DNA of 64,000 nucleotides from Nematopogon swammerdamellus (Eukaryota; Arthropoda; Insecta; Lepidoptera; Adelidae). Shown here piece by piece: positions 52,541-63,888 of the stretch; within the stretch, counting starts at the first letter, position 1; the number at the start of each line of letters is the position of its first letter. Position numbers and translations under genes: made by a program. The stretch lies in the NCBI GenBank assembly GCA_946902875.1, contig OX336337.1, positions 2,480,001 to 2,544,000 of the forward strand, in the 5' to 3' direction. Below the pieces are notes generated by a model. It made no database searches. It was not told where the DNA came from and saw only the letters and a list, made by a program, of their open reading frames with translations.

Positions 52541-53244
52541 ATAATTTCAAAAATGATCTTAATTCATTATATCACTTATCCTACATCCCCCTCCCCTCCC
52601 TCCCAATTAATTTTGGTGTTGCAAATTTCTTAAATGCACAGACGCGCCAACTTTACAATTTTATTATATGTATTTATTGATTGCAGTTTATGACGAACAA
52701 GCTTTTCCCGAACCTTCCCAGAACATTAATGTGTCTTACGCCTTAGTGCTTACCCCCTTGAGTAGGGGTGCGATGATAAATAGCCTACCCCTACTCTACT
52801 CACTGATATAGAGGATCGAGCCAAATCGATGGGTTGTATCGTGGCAACTCAATGTTGTACAGGGTAAAATGTTCACTTTATTTTCCGAATGAAATTCGCT
52901 TTCCAAGGTTAGGGTAAGGTTCAGGTTAGGTTCGCGTTCAATTAAAAGATAAACCTTCTTGAATAAAGCAAGTAACTAAAGGCGATGCCGAAGGCCGAGC
53001 TCCGTTCAGGTAATCGCTAGATGCTTTTTTGATGAAATTAAGCAACTAAGGGCGAGGCCGAAGGCCGAGCTTCTTTTAGAAAGACGATAAACCTTCTCGC
53101 GACCTCAGGCCCAAACCTTAATGACTTGTTTTCTTAGCTATAATATAATATCCTTTATGGGAATGCAGCGCCCTTAATTACTTTAGTAAATAAATAAATA
53201 AATCAAACAAAACAAATCTCATAATAAATAAACATTGTGTGTTC
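52541..53244. other. No gene; GGCCGAAGGCC repeats in the right half
   Basis: A short inverted pair, GTAGGGGTGCGATGATAAAT ... CCTACCCCTAC, lies near 52763-52797. 52940-53100 holds two units of the CGAAGGCCGAGCT family (GATGCCGAAGGCCGAGCTCC, GAGGCCGAAGGCCGAGCTTC). Confidence 0.5.
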
Positions 53245-53541
53245 ATACATACATACATATCACACACGCTGAATCCTGACAATCGGGGTAAGCAGAGTAA
53301 TCGGTGTTGTGCTGTAAGAACACTGGTAAATTATAGCACAACATCGACCACCACGTTTCGCAAAGTATTCGGACAAGATTCAATCGATCAAGCAGCAAGT
53401 AAGACACTAAGACCCACCTGCTGCTTGAGTCGGTGGAAGTACCGTGCCAAGGTGAGAGGTGGCGAGGCTGTCGACCTTTAGCACGGCATCTTGTCCTTAT
53501 CCCTTAGTCGCCTTTTACGACATGCATGGGGAGAGATGCAG
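53245..53541 (+). mobile_element. Family B repeat, near full-length
   Basis: (CATA)n, CACACACGCTGAATCCTGAC, hairpin CGGTGTTGTGCTG, AGATTCAATCGATCAAGCAG and the end module up to GGGGAGAGATGCAG. Confidence 0.87.
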
Positions 53542-53964
53542 ATTGTATGTTCATTATAGCGAAATACGCAAATTAAACCTGCAGAAATTCATTCATACAC
53601 TATAGTCTGTCTACCAGTTAGCAGGTAGCAGGGACTTCAGCAGGATGTGTTCGAAAATAATTAACGGGCACGCAGCGTTACCACAAAGGCAGTCGAAGCC
53701 AAACTGGAGCGCTCCGTTTCAAATTTCTGCTAATTTTGCGCACTGAACTCCAATGCGCACTGTATGCTATTAATTAAACAGTGTTTTTGATAACTGTAAC
53801 TGAGTTTGATATTAGTCTATAGACGCCATGCATGTGTATGTTTATAAAATATGATACGTCTTATAATGTTATAGTAAAAACAATCCTAATAAAAGACAGC
53901 TAGGTATGTATTTATTCAATAAGACCATAGTATGTAGTAAGTATATTATAATTTTTTGTCTTAG
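53542..53964. other. No gene seen
   Basis: AT-rich. No supported ORF. Confidence 0.3.
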
Positions 53965-54098
53965 ATAATTTTAACACTACCCATCTACCTTACACGCAAT
54001 CCCAGGTTCGACTGGTACAAAATGCTTCTAGGCTTTAAGTCCACCTATTATAAACTTTTTTGTGTGCAATAATGTATATTTTCATTTCATTTCAACGT
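53965..54098 (+). mobile_element. LINE-2 3' end
   Basis: CGCAATCCCAGGTTCGACTG, TAGGCTTTAAGTCCACC, GTGTGCAATAATGTATATTT and TCATTTCATTTC, matching the 3' UTR and tail of the element at 7545-8513. Confidence 0.8.
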
Positions 54099-54101
54099 TA
54101 G

Positions 54102-54538
54102 GAAAAAAACCGGCCAAGTGCGAGTCGAACGCGCGCACCGAGGGTTCCGTATCGCCATGTCCAAAGAGATTGTATGACGTCGCTGAGCGCAGCGACGTAA
54201 TACAATATATTTGGCCATGTCAAGGTCAACGCCACTCACGCCATCTATGGCGTGTTTTATTAAATGCTTCATATTAGTTAAAATGCTTCATACTCTTTTC
54301 GGTAGATGGCGCGCATACACTTTTTAGTTTTTTCTATGGGAACCCCCGTGAATTTTTTACTTTTTCTTATGTTTGTTGTTATATCGGCCATAATAACACA
54401 TATTCTGTGAAAATGTCAACTGGGCACCTATTACAGTTCAATAGATACAGCCCTCGGATAGACGGACAGACAGACAGACAGACGTCGTAGGCTTAGTAAT
54501 AGGGTCCCATACGACGGATACGGTAGGTACCCTAAAAA
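54102..54538 (+). mobile_element. Family D SINE, full-length
   Basis: AAACCGGCCAAGTGCGAGTC, GCACCGAGGGTTCCGTATCG, CGCCATCTATGGCGTG, GGCCATAATAACACATATTC, (GACA)n, GTCGTAGGCTTAGTAATAGG and TACCCTAAAAACA. An inverted GACGTCGCTGAGCGCAGCGA CGT hairpin lies in the head part. Confidence 0.88.
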
Positions 54539-55124
54539 CACTCATATAAGAAAAGGATATTCTAAATTTATCGCCGATATTGCCAAAATGGAAGGCACAC
54601 AATACAATATCTAGAAACTATATTCCTGAATACCCTATTGTAAGTGCAACCTGCGTACGTCCAAGTGGCTGAGAACCTGTACCGCATACATGAGTTGCTG
54701 TAATTTTGGCTGAAACACTCCTATCCAAACTCGCTCTCAAGAATCCTTCCCACGCTCGACATACGAAACAGGTGGGTAGCTTGCAACAAGCTACTTGTAA
54801 GCGTAACTTTTGACAAGTTTTCCTTTACAATATTACGGATGGGAGATGCTATGCAAATTCGGGATTATGGCGCCGTAACAAAGCTGCGTGGAGTGCAGAT
54901 TAACTGCGGCGTTTATCCGTCATAAGGTGAACTCAAAGTTTACTTTTGGTGTGATTTGAGAAGTCGTTTGATACGTCTGATAAATTATATGGAAGCTATA
55001 GTTTTGTTCTTTTGTGTTTTTTTTTACTCATGTTTTTCATTTATTGTTTTAGTAGTTAGGTTTTAGTTTTATAATTCTTAGGGTCCCGTCGCAAAATTGC
55101 GAAAAAGTGAGATACTTTTTTACG
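54539..55124. other. No gene seen
   Basis: Mixed composition. A family D end (AGGGTCCCGTCGCAAAATTG) is at 55079-55105. Confidence 0.35.
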
Positions 55125-55411
55125 TTCTGCGCGCACGAACGTACAAACATATAAACATACAATCAAACAAGCATACAAACATAGAATCATACAAACATAC
55201 AAACAGACAAACACAAAAACATAGAAACACCCAAAAAAAAAAAAATAATGTTAACAATTTTATTTTTCGTCCCCTAATTGTTATTATAAATATTTTTTTT
55301 GCAAATATCTTAAATGTTAAATGACAGACACGCCATTTTACAATTTTAATAGAGAACGAGCTGATTATATTTAATCTTCAATTCACAAACTCAAGTCTTT
55401 TGCTACTACCC

Positions 55412-55560
55412 ACATCATCATCATCATCATCATCATCAGCCTGTATCGGTCCACTGCTGGACATAGGCCTCTCCCAAGGCACGCCACCACACGCGTTCTT
55501 CCGATTTTCTCATCCATCCACATACATTACACAAATTAAATCTTTAAATCTATGTCCAGG
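55412..55560 (+). mobile_element. (CAT)n-led LINE-type repeat fragment
   Basis: (CAT)9 is followed by CAGCCTGTATCGGTCCACTG CTGGACATAGGCCTC, a motif very common in insect genomes at retrotransposon 3' ends. The rest is truncated. Confidence 0.6.
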
Positions 55561-55845
55561 GCCCACTTTTGCACCTAACTAATGTTATACTTATTTGTGC
55601 TTATTTCAGTAAAATATTTTTGGAGCAATAAAGTATTTCCTATAATTTCTGTCAAACATGACAATGACTTTTGACTAGAAGTTCTTATTTAAAAGTAACT
55701 AGCTTCTGCTCGCGGCTTCGGTCGCATGGTGTATGTTCATCCTGAAGGTCCATTCTAAATACTGTTCGAAGAATTTTTGAAATCGGATGAGTATTTTCAT
55801 AGATTACCTCCTACATCCAAACTTACAAACTTTACCTCTATATAT

Positions 55846-56224
55846 GGTGTTTCGTTAGTCATGTCATTAACTTCGGGAGGGTTACATACACACTCAAATA
55901 AACACGTTACGCAAAAAAAATTATATGTTTATAGTATTACTTTTCGAGACATTTAACAAAACATGTTTGCTACCTAAGCATTAACCTGTGTGTAACAGTA
56001 GGTAACTTGCATTGTACTAGGTAAATGACCGTACTATGTTCAAACGCAGAACAGATGTTTGTTGTAAGTAAGTCACAAGGTCACTATGATTGGTTTTTAC
56101 AGCTACGTATTTGATTTTATTCTTTTGATAGGAGAAAAAATGCTCCTATAAACATAATATGTTTTTTTCTTACTTAGTGTGTATGTAACCTTCACGAAGT
56201 TAATGACATGACTAACGAAACACC
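55846..56224. mobile_element. ~379-bp MITE
   Basis: Left end GGTGTTTCGTTAGTCATGTC ATTAACTTCG and right end CGAAGTTAATGACATGACTA ACGAAACACC are inverted over ~50 bp. Flanks are TATA-rich, consistent with a TA-type target. No ORF. Confidence 0.85.
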
Positions 56225-56577
56225 TTATATAATAAGAAGATAGTGTAGATGAGAAAAAGTATTATACAACAAAATATATTTTTAATACAACACTCCATAA
56301 AAGCCTAATCGGTTTACAGGCAACCAATCACACTAGCATTAGTTTAAATCATGGCCTCACGACTGCATTTTCGCACCGACCAGCTCATTTCCTTCATCGG
56401 AAACCCTCGCAGATGGAAAACAATTCAACGCGAACCGTTTGCAGGAAATGTCGGAATTCAGACTTCGTGCTTTACACAAACTTAATTCCAGCGACTTTGA
56501 AGGCGGGAAGAAAATTTAACTACAAATAGGATTATTCTTTGTTTTTATTTTATTTTGTTTTAGAGAGTGTGTTTTTA

Positions 56578-56945
56578 CCGTTCCGTACCTAAAAAGAGGA
56601 AAAAAACGAAACCCTTATAGGATTACTCTTATGTCTGGTTATCTGTCTGTCCGTCCGTCCATCCGTCCGTCCCAGGCTGTATCTTTGAACCGTAATAGGT
56701 AGCCGGTTGAAATTTTCACGGAATACGTGTTATTATGGCGGATATAATGGCGAATAAAAAAAGCTAAAAGTAAAAAATATATATATAAGGGGTCCCCATA
56801 CAAGAAACATGCTAAGAATAAATTAGTACATAATTCACCCTACTATAGATGGCGCCACAGGTAGTTTGCATCGCAGAAAGACAAATATAGACGGATATGA
56901 CTTTTTGACAGGTATGGCATAGCGGCTTTGCGGAGCCATCCGGGC
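56578..56945 (-). mobile_element. Family D SINE
   Basis: ACCGTTCCGTACCTAAAAAG on plus, then CTGTCTGTCCGTCCGTCC, TGAACCGTAATAGGTAGCCG, ACACGTGTTATTATGGCGG-like, CATGCTAAGAATAAATTAGT and TGACAGGTATGGCATAGCGG. Confidence 0.82.
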
Positions 56946-57021
56946 TTGAGTAAAACTCACAGTTGACCATTTTATTTACCTTAATAAATTGTTCTATACA
57001 AAGCGCGACATTTTGGTGCTT

Positions 57022-57375
57022 AGCCATTCATAAAGTGTCTAACGACGCCTGTTATGGACAATCGGTCTTATGCGGAGGTTGGGAATGTCATTCCGGCCTT
57101 ACAGTTGCCAATTCGCGGCCCTCTTGAATGACCAGAGTCCATACTTGGGGCGAAATATATGGGCAGGGAGAGCGTTCCAAAGTTTACCAGTTCTGTGGAG
57201 GAGAGATCTGCAGAACCGATTGTTCGCATCCGCGGTAAGTCCAGCGTATAGGGATGCAATCCCTGCCCAGTGCGCGTTGTGCGGAGGCGAGAAGGGGAAG
57301 GAGTAGACTGGATCGCGTCAAACAGCTCCTCCGAGCACTCCCCTTGAAATAAGCGATAGAACACGCTTAAAGGGG
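57022..57375 (-). mobile_element. LINE-3 3' end
   Basis: The minus strand reads PLSVFYRLFQGECSEELFDA and LVNFGTLSLPIYFAPSMDSG with frameshifts, and CAGATCTCTCCTCCACAG. It ends at TGGCTAAGCACC. Confidence 0.78.
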
Positions 57376-57420
57376 CACCTCGGGATGTGTGTATACACCA
57401 GTAGTAGTAGTCCGCGTAGG

Positions 57421-57597
57421 ACATCCGCCATAATAACAAAATACGAGTATATTCCGTGAACTTTTCAACCGGCTCACTTTACGGTACAAAAGATACAGCA
57501 TTTTAAAGGAGGACAGACGAACGGACAGACGGTGTTGGCTTAGTAATAGGGTCCCGTATGAAATCCTAATGGGGTCCCATATGAAATCCTAAAAAGG
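57421..57597 (+). mobile_element. Family D SINE tail
   Basis: CCGCCATAATAACAAAATAC, CAACCGGCTCACTTTACGGT, GGCTTAGTAATAGGGTCCCG. The end TATGAAATCCTAA is duplicated. Confidence 0.75.
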
Positions 57598-57644
57598 TGA
57601 ATAACAAAAATAAAAAAAACAGCTTCAAGAAAACAGCATTCAAC

Positions 57645-57985
57645 TGCAAACATACATACATACATACATACATACATGCACACCACACGCTGTATCCCGA
57701 CATTGGGGGTAAGCAGAGTAATATGTGTTGGGCTCCAAGAACTCTGGTAAATTACAGCACCGACCACTACGTTCAGCAAAGTATTAAGACAAGGTATGTA
57801 ACTATCAAGACGCAAGTAAGGCACGAAGACCCACCTGCTGCATGACTCGTTGGAAGGACCGTGCCAAGGTGAGAGGTGACCAGCCTGTCGCCTTTTAAGC
57901 ACGGCATATTGCCCTTATCCCTTAATCGCATTTTACGACATGTACGGGGAGAGACGCAGAGGGGTTATTCTTTTTAAGTAACGAC
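57645..57985 (+). mobile_element. Family B repeat, full-length
   Basis: (CATA)n, CCACACGCTGTATCCCGACA, CTATCAAGACGCAAGTAAGG, CTGCTGCATGACTCGTTGGA and the end module to AACGACCACACGCG. Confidence 0.85.
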
Positions 57986-58704
57986 CACACGCGTTACTGG
58001 AAACATCCAATACAAAATTGTTCCTAGTCTACATGCAGTGTTGAAATGCACTGACGCAGTATCGTTGCAGTACAGGCGTAGTTCGCAGAAGGTGTTATGA
58101 TATGAGCGTAGCAGTGCCAGTGGCAAAAGCGAGCGCTGGGTACCTCAGGGATCGCTCGACGCACCGCCGCTATACGACTTTCGGATATGACAAAGGAAGT
58201 TGGATTTCAATGCTTCTGATTTATAGGAGCTATTATGAAGAGCTTAGTTGCTTTTACGGCACGTAAACTACGGATGAGGAAATTTTCCTTGCCGTGTTTA
58301 GTTTACGGCTGCCTTATTTATTGCACCCTCCATGAAACTTCACTCGTAATGCGGTTTTTAACTTCACACAGTAAGAAGCACTCGGCGGCAGTCTTTGTAG
58401 ACGAACGAGTGTTAAATGAATTGTATATGTATTGTATTCGTATTAGCTATTCTTGCAGTATTGCGTTTTATTAAAAATAGTATAAGTATTTTTTTCATGA
58501 AGAAAGTCTTTCAACAATTTGGCCTAAAAACCTAACTCCAATTAGTGAACAAAATTTAACTAAATAATTTTTTTAAATGTTATATTTATATATGTACCAA
58601 ATGTCTACCTTATTTCTTGTTTCTTGTCGTGTAGTGTTCTTCTTTCAAGTGTGTGCCACCACCATTTCTGATATCCGCGCAGATACCAGGTAACCCTACA
58701 AGTT
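57986..58704. other. No gene seen
   Basis: 58235-58470 is open on plus for 79 codons without family signals. 58608-58660 resembles a LINE-4 3' end (ATTTCTTGTTTCTTGTCGTG). Confidence 0.35.
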
Positions 58705-58880
58705 AAGCAATCGTATTGTAATACAGCACTTGAATCTGTCATATTTTGTTTTTACAATCCAGTTCGTTTACACCAATGAAGAAGAGCCGACGAGCAACTT
58801 CGCAGGGGTTTTTCTTACGTCTTTAATTACAATCGGTTGTGATTAACTACATAATAGATACCGCTTACAGTGTTAAATCT
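58705..58880 (-). mobile_element. CR1-type LINE 3' end, diverged
   Basis: CACCAATGAAGAAGAGCCGA, CAACTTCGCAGGGGTTTTTC and ACTACATAATAGATACCGC match the 29150 and 36130 units. Confidence 0.65.
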
Positions 58881-59519
58881 CTTGTTTTGAAAAATATCAA
58901 ATTATTCTTTATAGCATCTTCTGTTCCATCTTCATATTATTAGACACGTGCAGAAGCCTCCAGAATTGTCTTATTCGTCAGAACATGTTTCGCTTCCTTT
59001 TCAGCGTCATTGTAATCCACGTAAGCAACTAGAAGATGATTTAGCACGAACGAGCGGAGGCAGCGTCGCGAAGGCGTTCGCGTCTTGCGTTCAACCGGTT
59101 ACTGGTAAAGTTTAATTAAAGATTCATGATAAATTATTCTCGGATGTTGCATTCTGCCGGGATGTGCCTGAATGGAGGCATGAATAATGTTGGCGCGCAC
59201 TACGTTGCTGAAAATTAACTTAATTTCGCAGACATTTCGATGTTTTATGGATACGGTCGCTGTGGGTTCTCTCTCACTGCTATGCCTCATATAATGGGAG
59301 ATATTTTGTTCGACTTTGCTAGGGGTGGGAGAATCATTTGTTGCTTGTGTACAAGTTAGATCCAGGATGTATCGCTTAGGATGTTGAATGGTTTCAAGAT
59401 TTCATTCAGGAAGGATAAGACGCTGTTCCTTCAAATTTGTAACATTTTGCTGTACACATTGTATTACAGATCATAGTGACTGGTAAATGGCAAATTGAAA
59501 TTAATATTAGTATGATAAT
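58881..59519. other. No gene seen
   Basis: No supported ORF or recognised repeat. Confidence 0.3.
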
Positions 59520-59763
59520 TAAGGGATAACGATAAGATGCCGTGCTAAACGGCGCCAGGAGGGCCACATGTCATCTTAGCATAGTCCTTCTAGAGTCATG
59601 CAGTGGGTAACTGCCTTCGTGCCTTCCTTGCTCTTAGATAGTTATCTTGTCCTAATATTTTGCTAGACGTAGACGGTGTTGTGCTGTAATTAATCAGAGT
59701 TTCTATAACACCACACTATTATTCTACTAACCCCGATTGTCGTGATACATCGGGGATGGTACG
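59520..59763 (-). mobile_element. Family B repeat, diverged
   Basis: AAGGGATAACGATAAGATGC, AGAGTCATGCAGTGGGTAAC, CGGTGTTGTGCTGTAATTAA and ACCCCGATTGTCGTGATACA. The second hairpin arm is decayed. Confidence 0.75.
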
Positions 59764-59801
59764 AGTATGGGAGTATGTTAAAATCAAAGTTACTGACCAA
59801 A

Positions 59802-59985
59802 TTGATGTTATGGCATATTTCTTGTTTCTGTAAAATGTTTTTGGAGCAATAGATTAATCATATTTACATCCATCTTTTTCGTAGAGCAAGCGCGGCCGAG
59901 TCACCCATAAGGTGTCTAGCGACGCCCATGGACATTCGGTCGCATGTGGGGTCTCTCTTGAAGGACCCGAGACTGTAGTTGGGGG
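59802..59985. mobile_element. LINE-4 3' end (+) abutting a LINE-3 3' end (-)
   Basis: TGGAGCAATAGATTAATCAT (LINE-4 end) to about 59875. From 59884, CACCCATAAGGTGTCTAGCG and CTTGAAGGACCCGAGACTGT are the LINE-3 end on the minus strand. Confidence 0.65.
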
Positions 59986-60449
59986 GAAATATCTATTTAT
60001 ATATTTTGTTTTAAATAATTTACGGCTACAAGCTTACCGACATGATTTTAATTGCAGCGTTCAAACTTTTTATACAGTTTCGTCCAAAAACTCCCTGCGA
60101 GCATGGTCAACATTCCACTAAAGTTTTAAATGAGCAAGTTAAAATATGGGCCCATTACCTGCGCCGCGGTCGGCAACGTCTTAATTGAATGGCATGTACC
60201 AACTTGCGAACACGGCGCGCCGGGAGAGCGGGGATGTTTTCGGAGACCTCTCATTTAGCGTGTATTAACTTTTTGACAATGACGCAGTTTGAAAAATTAG
60301 AGATGAAAGTGCGTACAAAAAAGAAACTTACAAACGTGTAGTTAACGAAAATCACAAGGTGCCCTTGCTTTATTTTCGTAAGGACTTTTGGTTCTTTTTG
60401 GAAAATAATGTTGGAAAGATTTCGTCTTGTTCGTACTGTTTATTTTATA
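59986..60449. other. No gene seen
   Basis: 60165-60250 is GC-richer (GCCGCGGTCGGCAACGTC). No ORF. Confidence 0.3.
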
Positions 60450-60572
60450 ATTTCAACTATACATAGTAGGAGGTAACCTACTCTTGGATACGTCGAAAAT
60501 TCCTCCTGTTCTATTTAAATGCGAGAAAGAACAAACTAACTTCGCAAGTCACTATATTTTGTTAGTAGTAGT
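60450..60572 (-). mobile_element. CR1-group LINE-1 3' end fragment
   Basis: GGAGGTAACCTACTCTTGGA, ACGTCGAAAATTCCTCCTGT and ACTTCGCAAGTCACTATATT match 15411-15515 of the full element. A family A SINE follows at once. Confidence 0.8.
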
Positions 60573-60770
60573 AGTTGGTACCATCGCACTGAATGAAACG
60601 TCGGTCGAAACGGCTATGTCAAATAGTTCGTGTTTTCCGTCCAGTTCAGTGTAGCCGACATGAAATGAAGGGAAGCACTGACATAGCGCCTAGTTCACCC
60701 GATGTTATGGGCTGAAATCACGGATGTTTTAGGTGATGTAGCCAACCGTGTCAGTTTTCATTAAAAAAAA
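60573..60770 (+). mobile_element. Family A SINE, 3' half
   Basis: GTTGGTACCATCGCACTGAA, CCGTCCAGTTCAGTGTAGCC, GATGTAGCCAACCGTGTCAG and TTTTCATTAAAAAAAA. Confidence 0.87.
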
Positions 60771-61478
60771 TGTAAAAGAAGGCCGAAGGCCGAGCTGCGT
60801 TTATGTAAACCAAATATGCTCCAAAAAAGCACTTCACAAGGGGCGTCGATCTGCTTTCAGGTAAGCGATATATTATGCTCTCTCGATGAAAGTAAGCACA
60901 CAACTATCTTCAGATAAGTAACTAATTTGCAAGAAGCCTGATAAAGCTTTTCTCTAACTATCTGTATTTATCTACAAGGAAGTTACAGTCGTCTCCGAAC
61001 AAGTCCACAAGTTCGTTTATGGCCTCAATATAAGCGAACAGTCACCAGAATACGACACTCTTTCTTCTGCAGCCGCCGCCGCCGCCTGAAGAAACTCCCG
61101 GGAGTACGTTTATCCCCAGAATGAAGTACCGGTTTGGAGCGGGGCGTAAACTGGGCGACGCGGTACTTCGGTTGATTGCTTTATGAGCGCACGGCGGAAG
61201 TTATTTGACGCGGAACGTATGGGAAAATGTATGCAACCAAATGTGAAAATAGATTAAGAGGTTATTGAATTTCACGAGTCGAAAATGGGAAAACTGATAT
61301 TTCAGACTGTTCAAATTGAATTTAAAAAATTCAAGGTTAATCCTCTCTTCCATAATGTTGTTTATGCGATTTGCATGAAGACTTCTGGTAGTCTAAGGGC
61401 CAACTTCAAGAAGGCCCCATGTATATTTTTATGTATATTGAGTTGGTAACACCGGCTTACTCGGATAAAAATAAATGT
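60771..61478. other. No gene; CGAAGGCCGAGCT repeat at left
   Basis: 60778-60890 has two units of the GGCCGAAGGCCGAGCTGCG family. 61060-61200 is GC-rich (GCCGCCGCCGCCGCC) with no conserved frame seen. Confidence 0.4.
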
Positions 61479-61697
61479 GAAAAAACTGTTTTAAAAAAAC
61501 ATTGAACCGACTTCAAACACTAAAAAGTATTAAATAATATTTTGATCTTGAGTAGAAGGCGGTACAAAAGCACAAAAGGGTCCATCTATAAATTTTTATG
61601 TGTGCTTTTGTACCGCCTTCTACGCAAGATAAAAATATGATTTAATACTTTTTAGGGTTTGAAGTCGGTTCAATGTTTTTTAAAACAGTTTTTTTAT
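61479..61697. mobile_element. Fold-back element, copy 2
   Basis: Same arms as 46605-46817 (AACATTGAACCGACTTCAAA, GAGTAGAAGGCGGTACAAAA and inverses) with a slightly different centre. 61720-61940 is the inverted flank repeat seen at 46400-46604, so the two loci are copies of one larger unit in opposite orientation. Confidence 0.88.
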
Positions 61698-61940
61698 TTC
61701 ACTCGTATTGGTAATATCACATAATATTAAAATCAGTTGACGGGAAGTGGGTGATTGAAAAATTCCTTATGTGAAAGTGTTCATTCCTTAATTTCCCACC
61801 CTTAGGGGTGGTATTCCTTCAAAAAATTGAGATATACCCTACTCATGAAAAATTTTTTATTTAAATCGGTTGAAAATTGGCGGAGAAATCAGGTAACATA
61901 CACACAAAAAAAAACATACAGACGAATTGAGATCCTCCTC

Positions 61941-62891
61941 CTTTTTTTGGACGTAGGTTGATAAAGGTGGATGTCGGCCTGACATGCAGATCTTCGGATC
62001 TACTGAACCGATTTTGATTAAACTGACGCCAAAAAACGCAGCCCTAGTAGATATAACTAGGTGAGAGCAAAGCAGCGGTGGCAGAACCCTCGGCACGTGA
62101 ACATGGTTCAGCTTGACCGTTTTTTTATGTTAGTACAGACAAAAAACAACCACTCCCGGCTACCTTCTTCAGGTCGTCGGTCCACCTAGCCGAGGTGGTC
62201 CCATGCTACGTTTACTTGTAAGTGCGGCCTTTATTCGAGCAGTAGAGATTATCAGTTGTGAGATGTGCCCAGCCCACTGCTACTTCAGTTTGCTAATTTT
62301 CTTAGCAAGTCTCTTTGTGTCGGCATTCGATTGTGTTGAGCGTTTAATTAAAATTTGATAATAATAATATTTCACATCACGTCTTGTCTGCAGAACGTAA
62401 TTCACAATAGAACGCCATCTAGTGACAACGACACATTTTGATTTACGCCGCAGAGCGACTGCGCGGCAGATGGCGCTCCTGTCCAATTTGCCGCGCTAAG
62501 CCCGCGCTAATGCCGCAAAATATGAATTTTCAATTTTCAAATATCGAACGATGCAAGCGACGCGACGACGGTATCAACCAGTCACGTGTGCTCCGCGCCA
62601 AATTGTAGTCATAATGCCCTCATGTACGTCGTAATGCCCCTGACTCCAGAGCTGCGATAAAAACTTATTGAGGGTAGATTCCGTTGAGTGCGCCCGCGGG
62701 ATCGACCGGAGGGGGCCGACGACGGTGCTGCTTCGACGCACTATATTGGATGGAATGGACAGATTGCAGAGCGCACTATAGTTAGCCTTTAGTTACACTA
62801 AAAAAAAAACTTTAGTTAACCGGACTTTGTGGAGTTCACTTTGGGTGATTTGAATGAGTGCAGAATAGAAATATGACTTTGTACTGACTTT
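61941..62891. other. No gene identified; GC-richer segments
   Basis: 61975-62035 carries the dispersed GCAGATCTTCGGATCTACTG motif. 62405-62490 has GCGCCATCT-type palindromic phrases (AACGCCATCTAGTGACAACG, CAGATGGCGCTCC). 62680-62760 is GC-rich. Any of these could hold a promoter or non-coding exon; none can be demonstrated. Confidence 0.35.
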
Positions 62892-63030
62892 TTTTAGGGT
62901 TCCGGTAACGGGACCCTGTTACTAAGCTTACGCCGCCGTCTGTTCGTCCGCCTGATGCCATAGGTAGCCGCTTGAAATTGTCACAAAATATAATTTATTA
63001 TGGCGGCTATCGCTAACAAATAATAAAATA
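62892..63030 (-). mobile_element. Family D SINE 3' part
   Basis: TTTTTTTAGGGTTCCGGTAA, CCCTGTTACTAAGCTTACGC and TTATTATGGCGGCTATCGC. Confidence 0.75.
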
Positions 63031-63151
63031 AAAAAAAATGGGGGACCATTTTTTTTTCAACGTTATTTTGGTTTTACTCTATCGTAAGAACGATAATACG
63101 GACAAGCGTCAAACATGGCGTGATTATAGTGCAAACTCTAAAGTAAAACAA

Positions 63152-63471
63152 CGTGTGGGGCCGGTATTTTGAAAGAATAGCCCCACTGCATCTCTCCCCG
63201 TGTATGTCGTAAAAGGCGACTAAGGGATATTACTCCCTTCTTATATTACTAGGTCGTGGGGTTTAACCCGCCCGGGTTGGTACCACCGTACTGAATGAAA
63301 GGTCGGTCGAAACGGCTATGTAAATAGTTTGTGTTTTCCGTCCAGTTCAGTGTAGCCGCCACGACCGAAGGGAAGCACTTACGTGGCACCAAGTTCATCC
63401 GGTGTTATGGGCTGACATCACGGATGTTGTAGGTGATGTAGCCAACCGTGTCAGACTCCATAAAAAAAAAA
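63152..63471 (+). mobile_element. Chimeric SINE: B end module plus family A 3' half, copy 3
   Basis: GTGTGGGGCCGGTATTTTGA and GTCGTAAAAGGCGACTAAGG pass at GGGATATTACTCCCTTCTTA into the A core, ending GTCAGACTCCATAAAAAAAA. Nearly collinear with 34410-34727. Confidence 0.87.
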
Positions 63472-63524
63472 CAACAAATAATAATAATTATTGAGTGGTG
63501 GTACAGAACCATGGTACATCAAAG

Positions 63525-63658
63525 GGTTGACTGGTAGAAATCCGTGTAAGGGATAAGTCCGCCTTTAATGTAAATTACACCCCTCATGTAAATTACTTAT
63601 CGTTTGTTACTGTAAAATGTTTTGAAGCAATAAAGTATTTATATCCATCTATCTAACC
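63525..63658 (+). mobile_element. LINE-4 3' end
   Basis: GGTTGACTGGTAGAAATCCG, AGGGATAAGTCCGCCTTTAA and GAAGCAATAAAGTATTTATA, then TCCATCTATCTA. Confidence 0.78.
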
Positions 63659-63683
63659 TTCGATGCGCGAGTCCGGCGATTAA

Positions 63684-63888
63684 TTGCGGTGGTACCAAGC
63701 CGGGCGAGTTGAACCCTACCACCTAGTAAAAAGGAAAGGGACCTACAGTTTCACGTGAAATCTGAATCACGTTCAGGCTCTAACGGTCGAACGGTTACCC
63801 ATCCAAGCTCTGACCGCTCACAGGTGGTAAGATCACGATTCACGAACGACAGTCGACCGATAGAACTACTGAGCTAACGAGGCTGACA
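63684..63888 (-). mobile_element. Family A SINE, head and start of core
   Basis: Minus strand: TCAGCCTCGTTAGCTCAGTA (A box), GGTGACCGTT-like and TTGGATGGGTAACCG (5S-like box C), then core CTACCACC and the GGTACCACCGCA side. The 3' half is missing. Confidence 0.8.

Noticed and set aside
52168..52633. Several overlapping ORFs of 106-130 codons on both strands
   Set aside because: They arise because the ACATACAAAC-type minisatellite lacks stop triplets; the proteins are pure period repeats.
62280..62486. 68-codon minus-strand ORF as the missing sarcoglycan first exon
   Set aside because: It shows no donor at a suitable phase-2 position, no similarity to sarcoglycan N-termini that I can see, and it overlaps a repeat-like GATGGCGC region.
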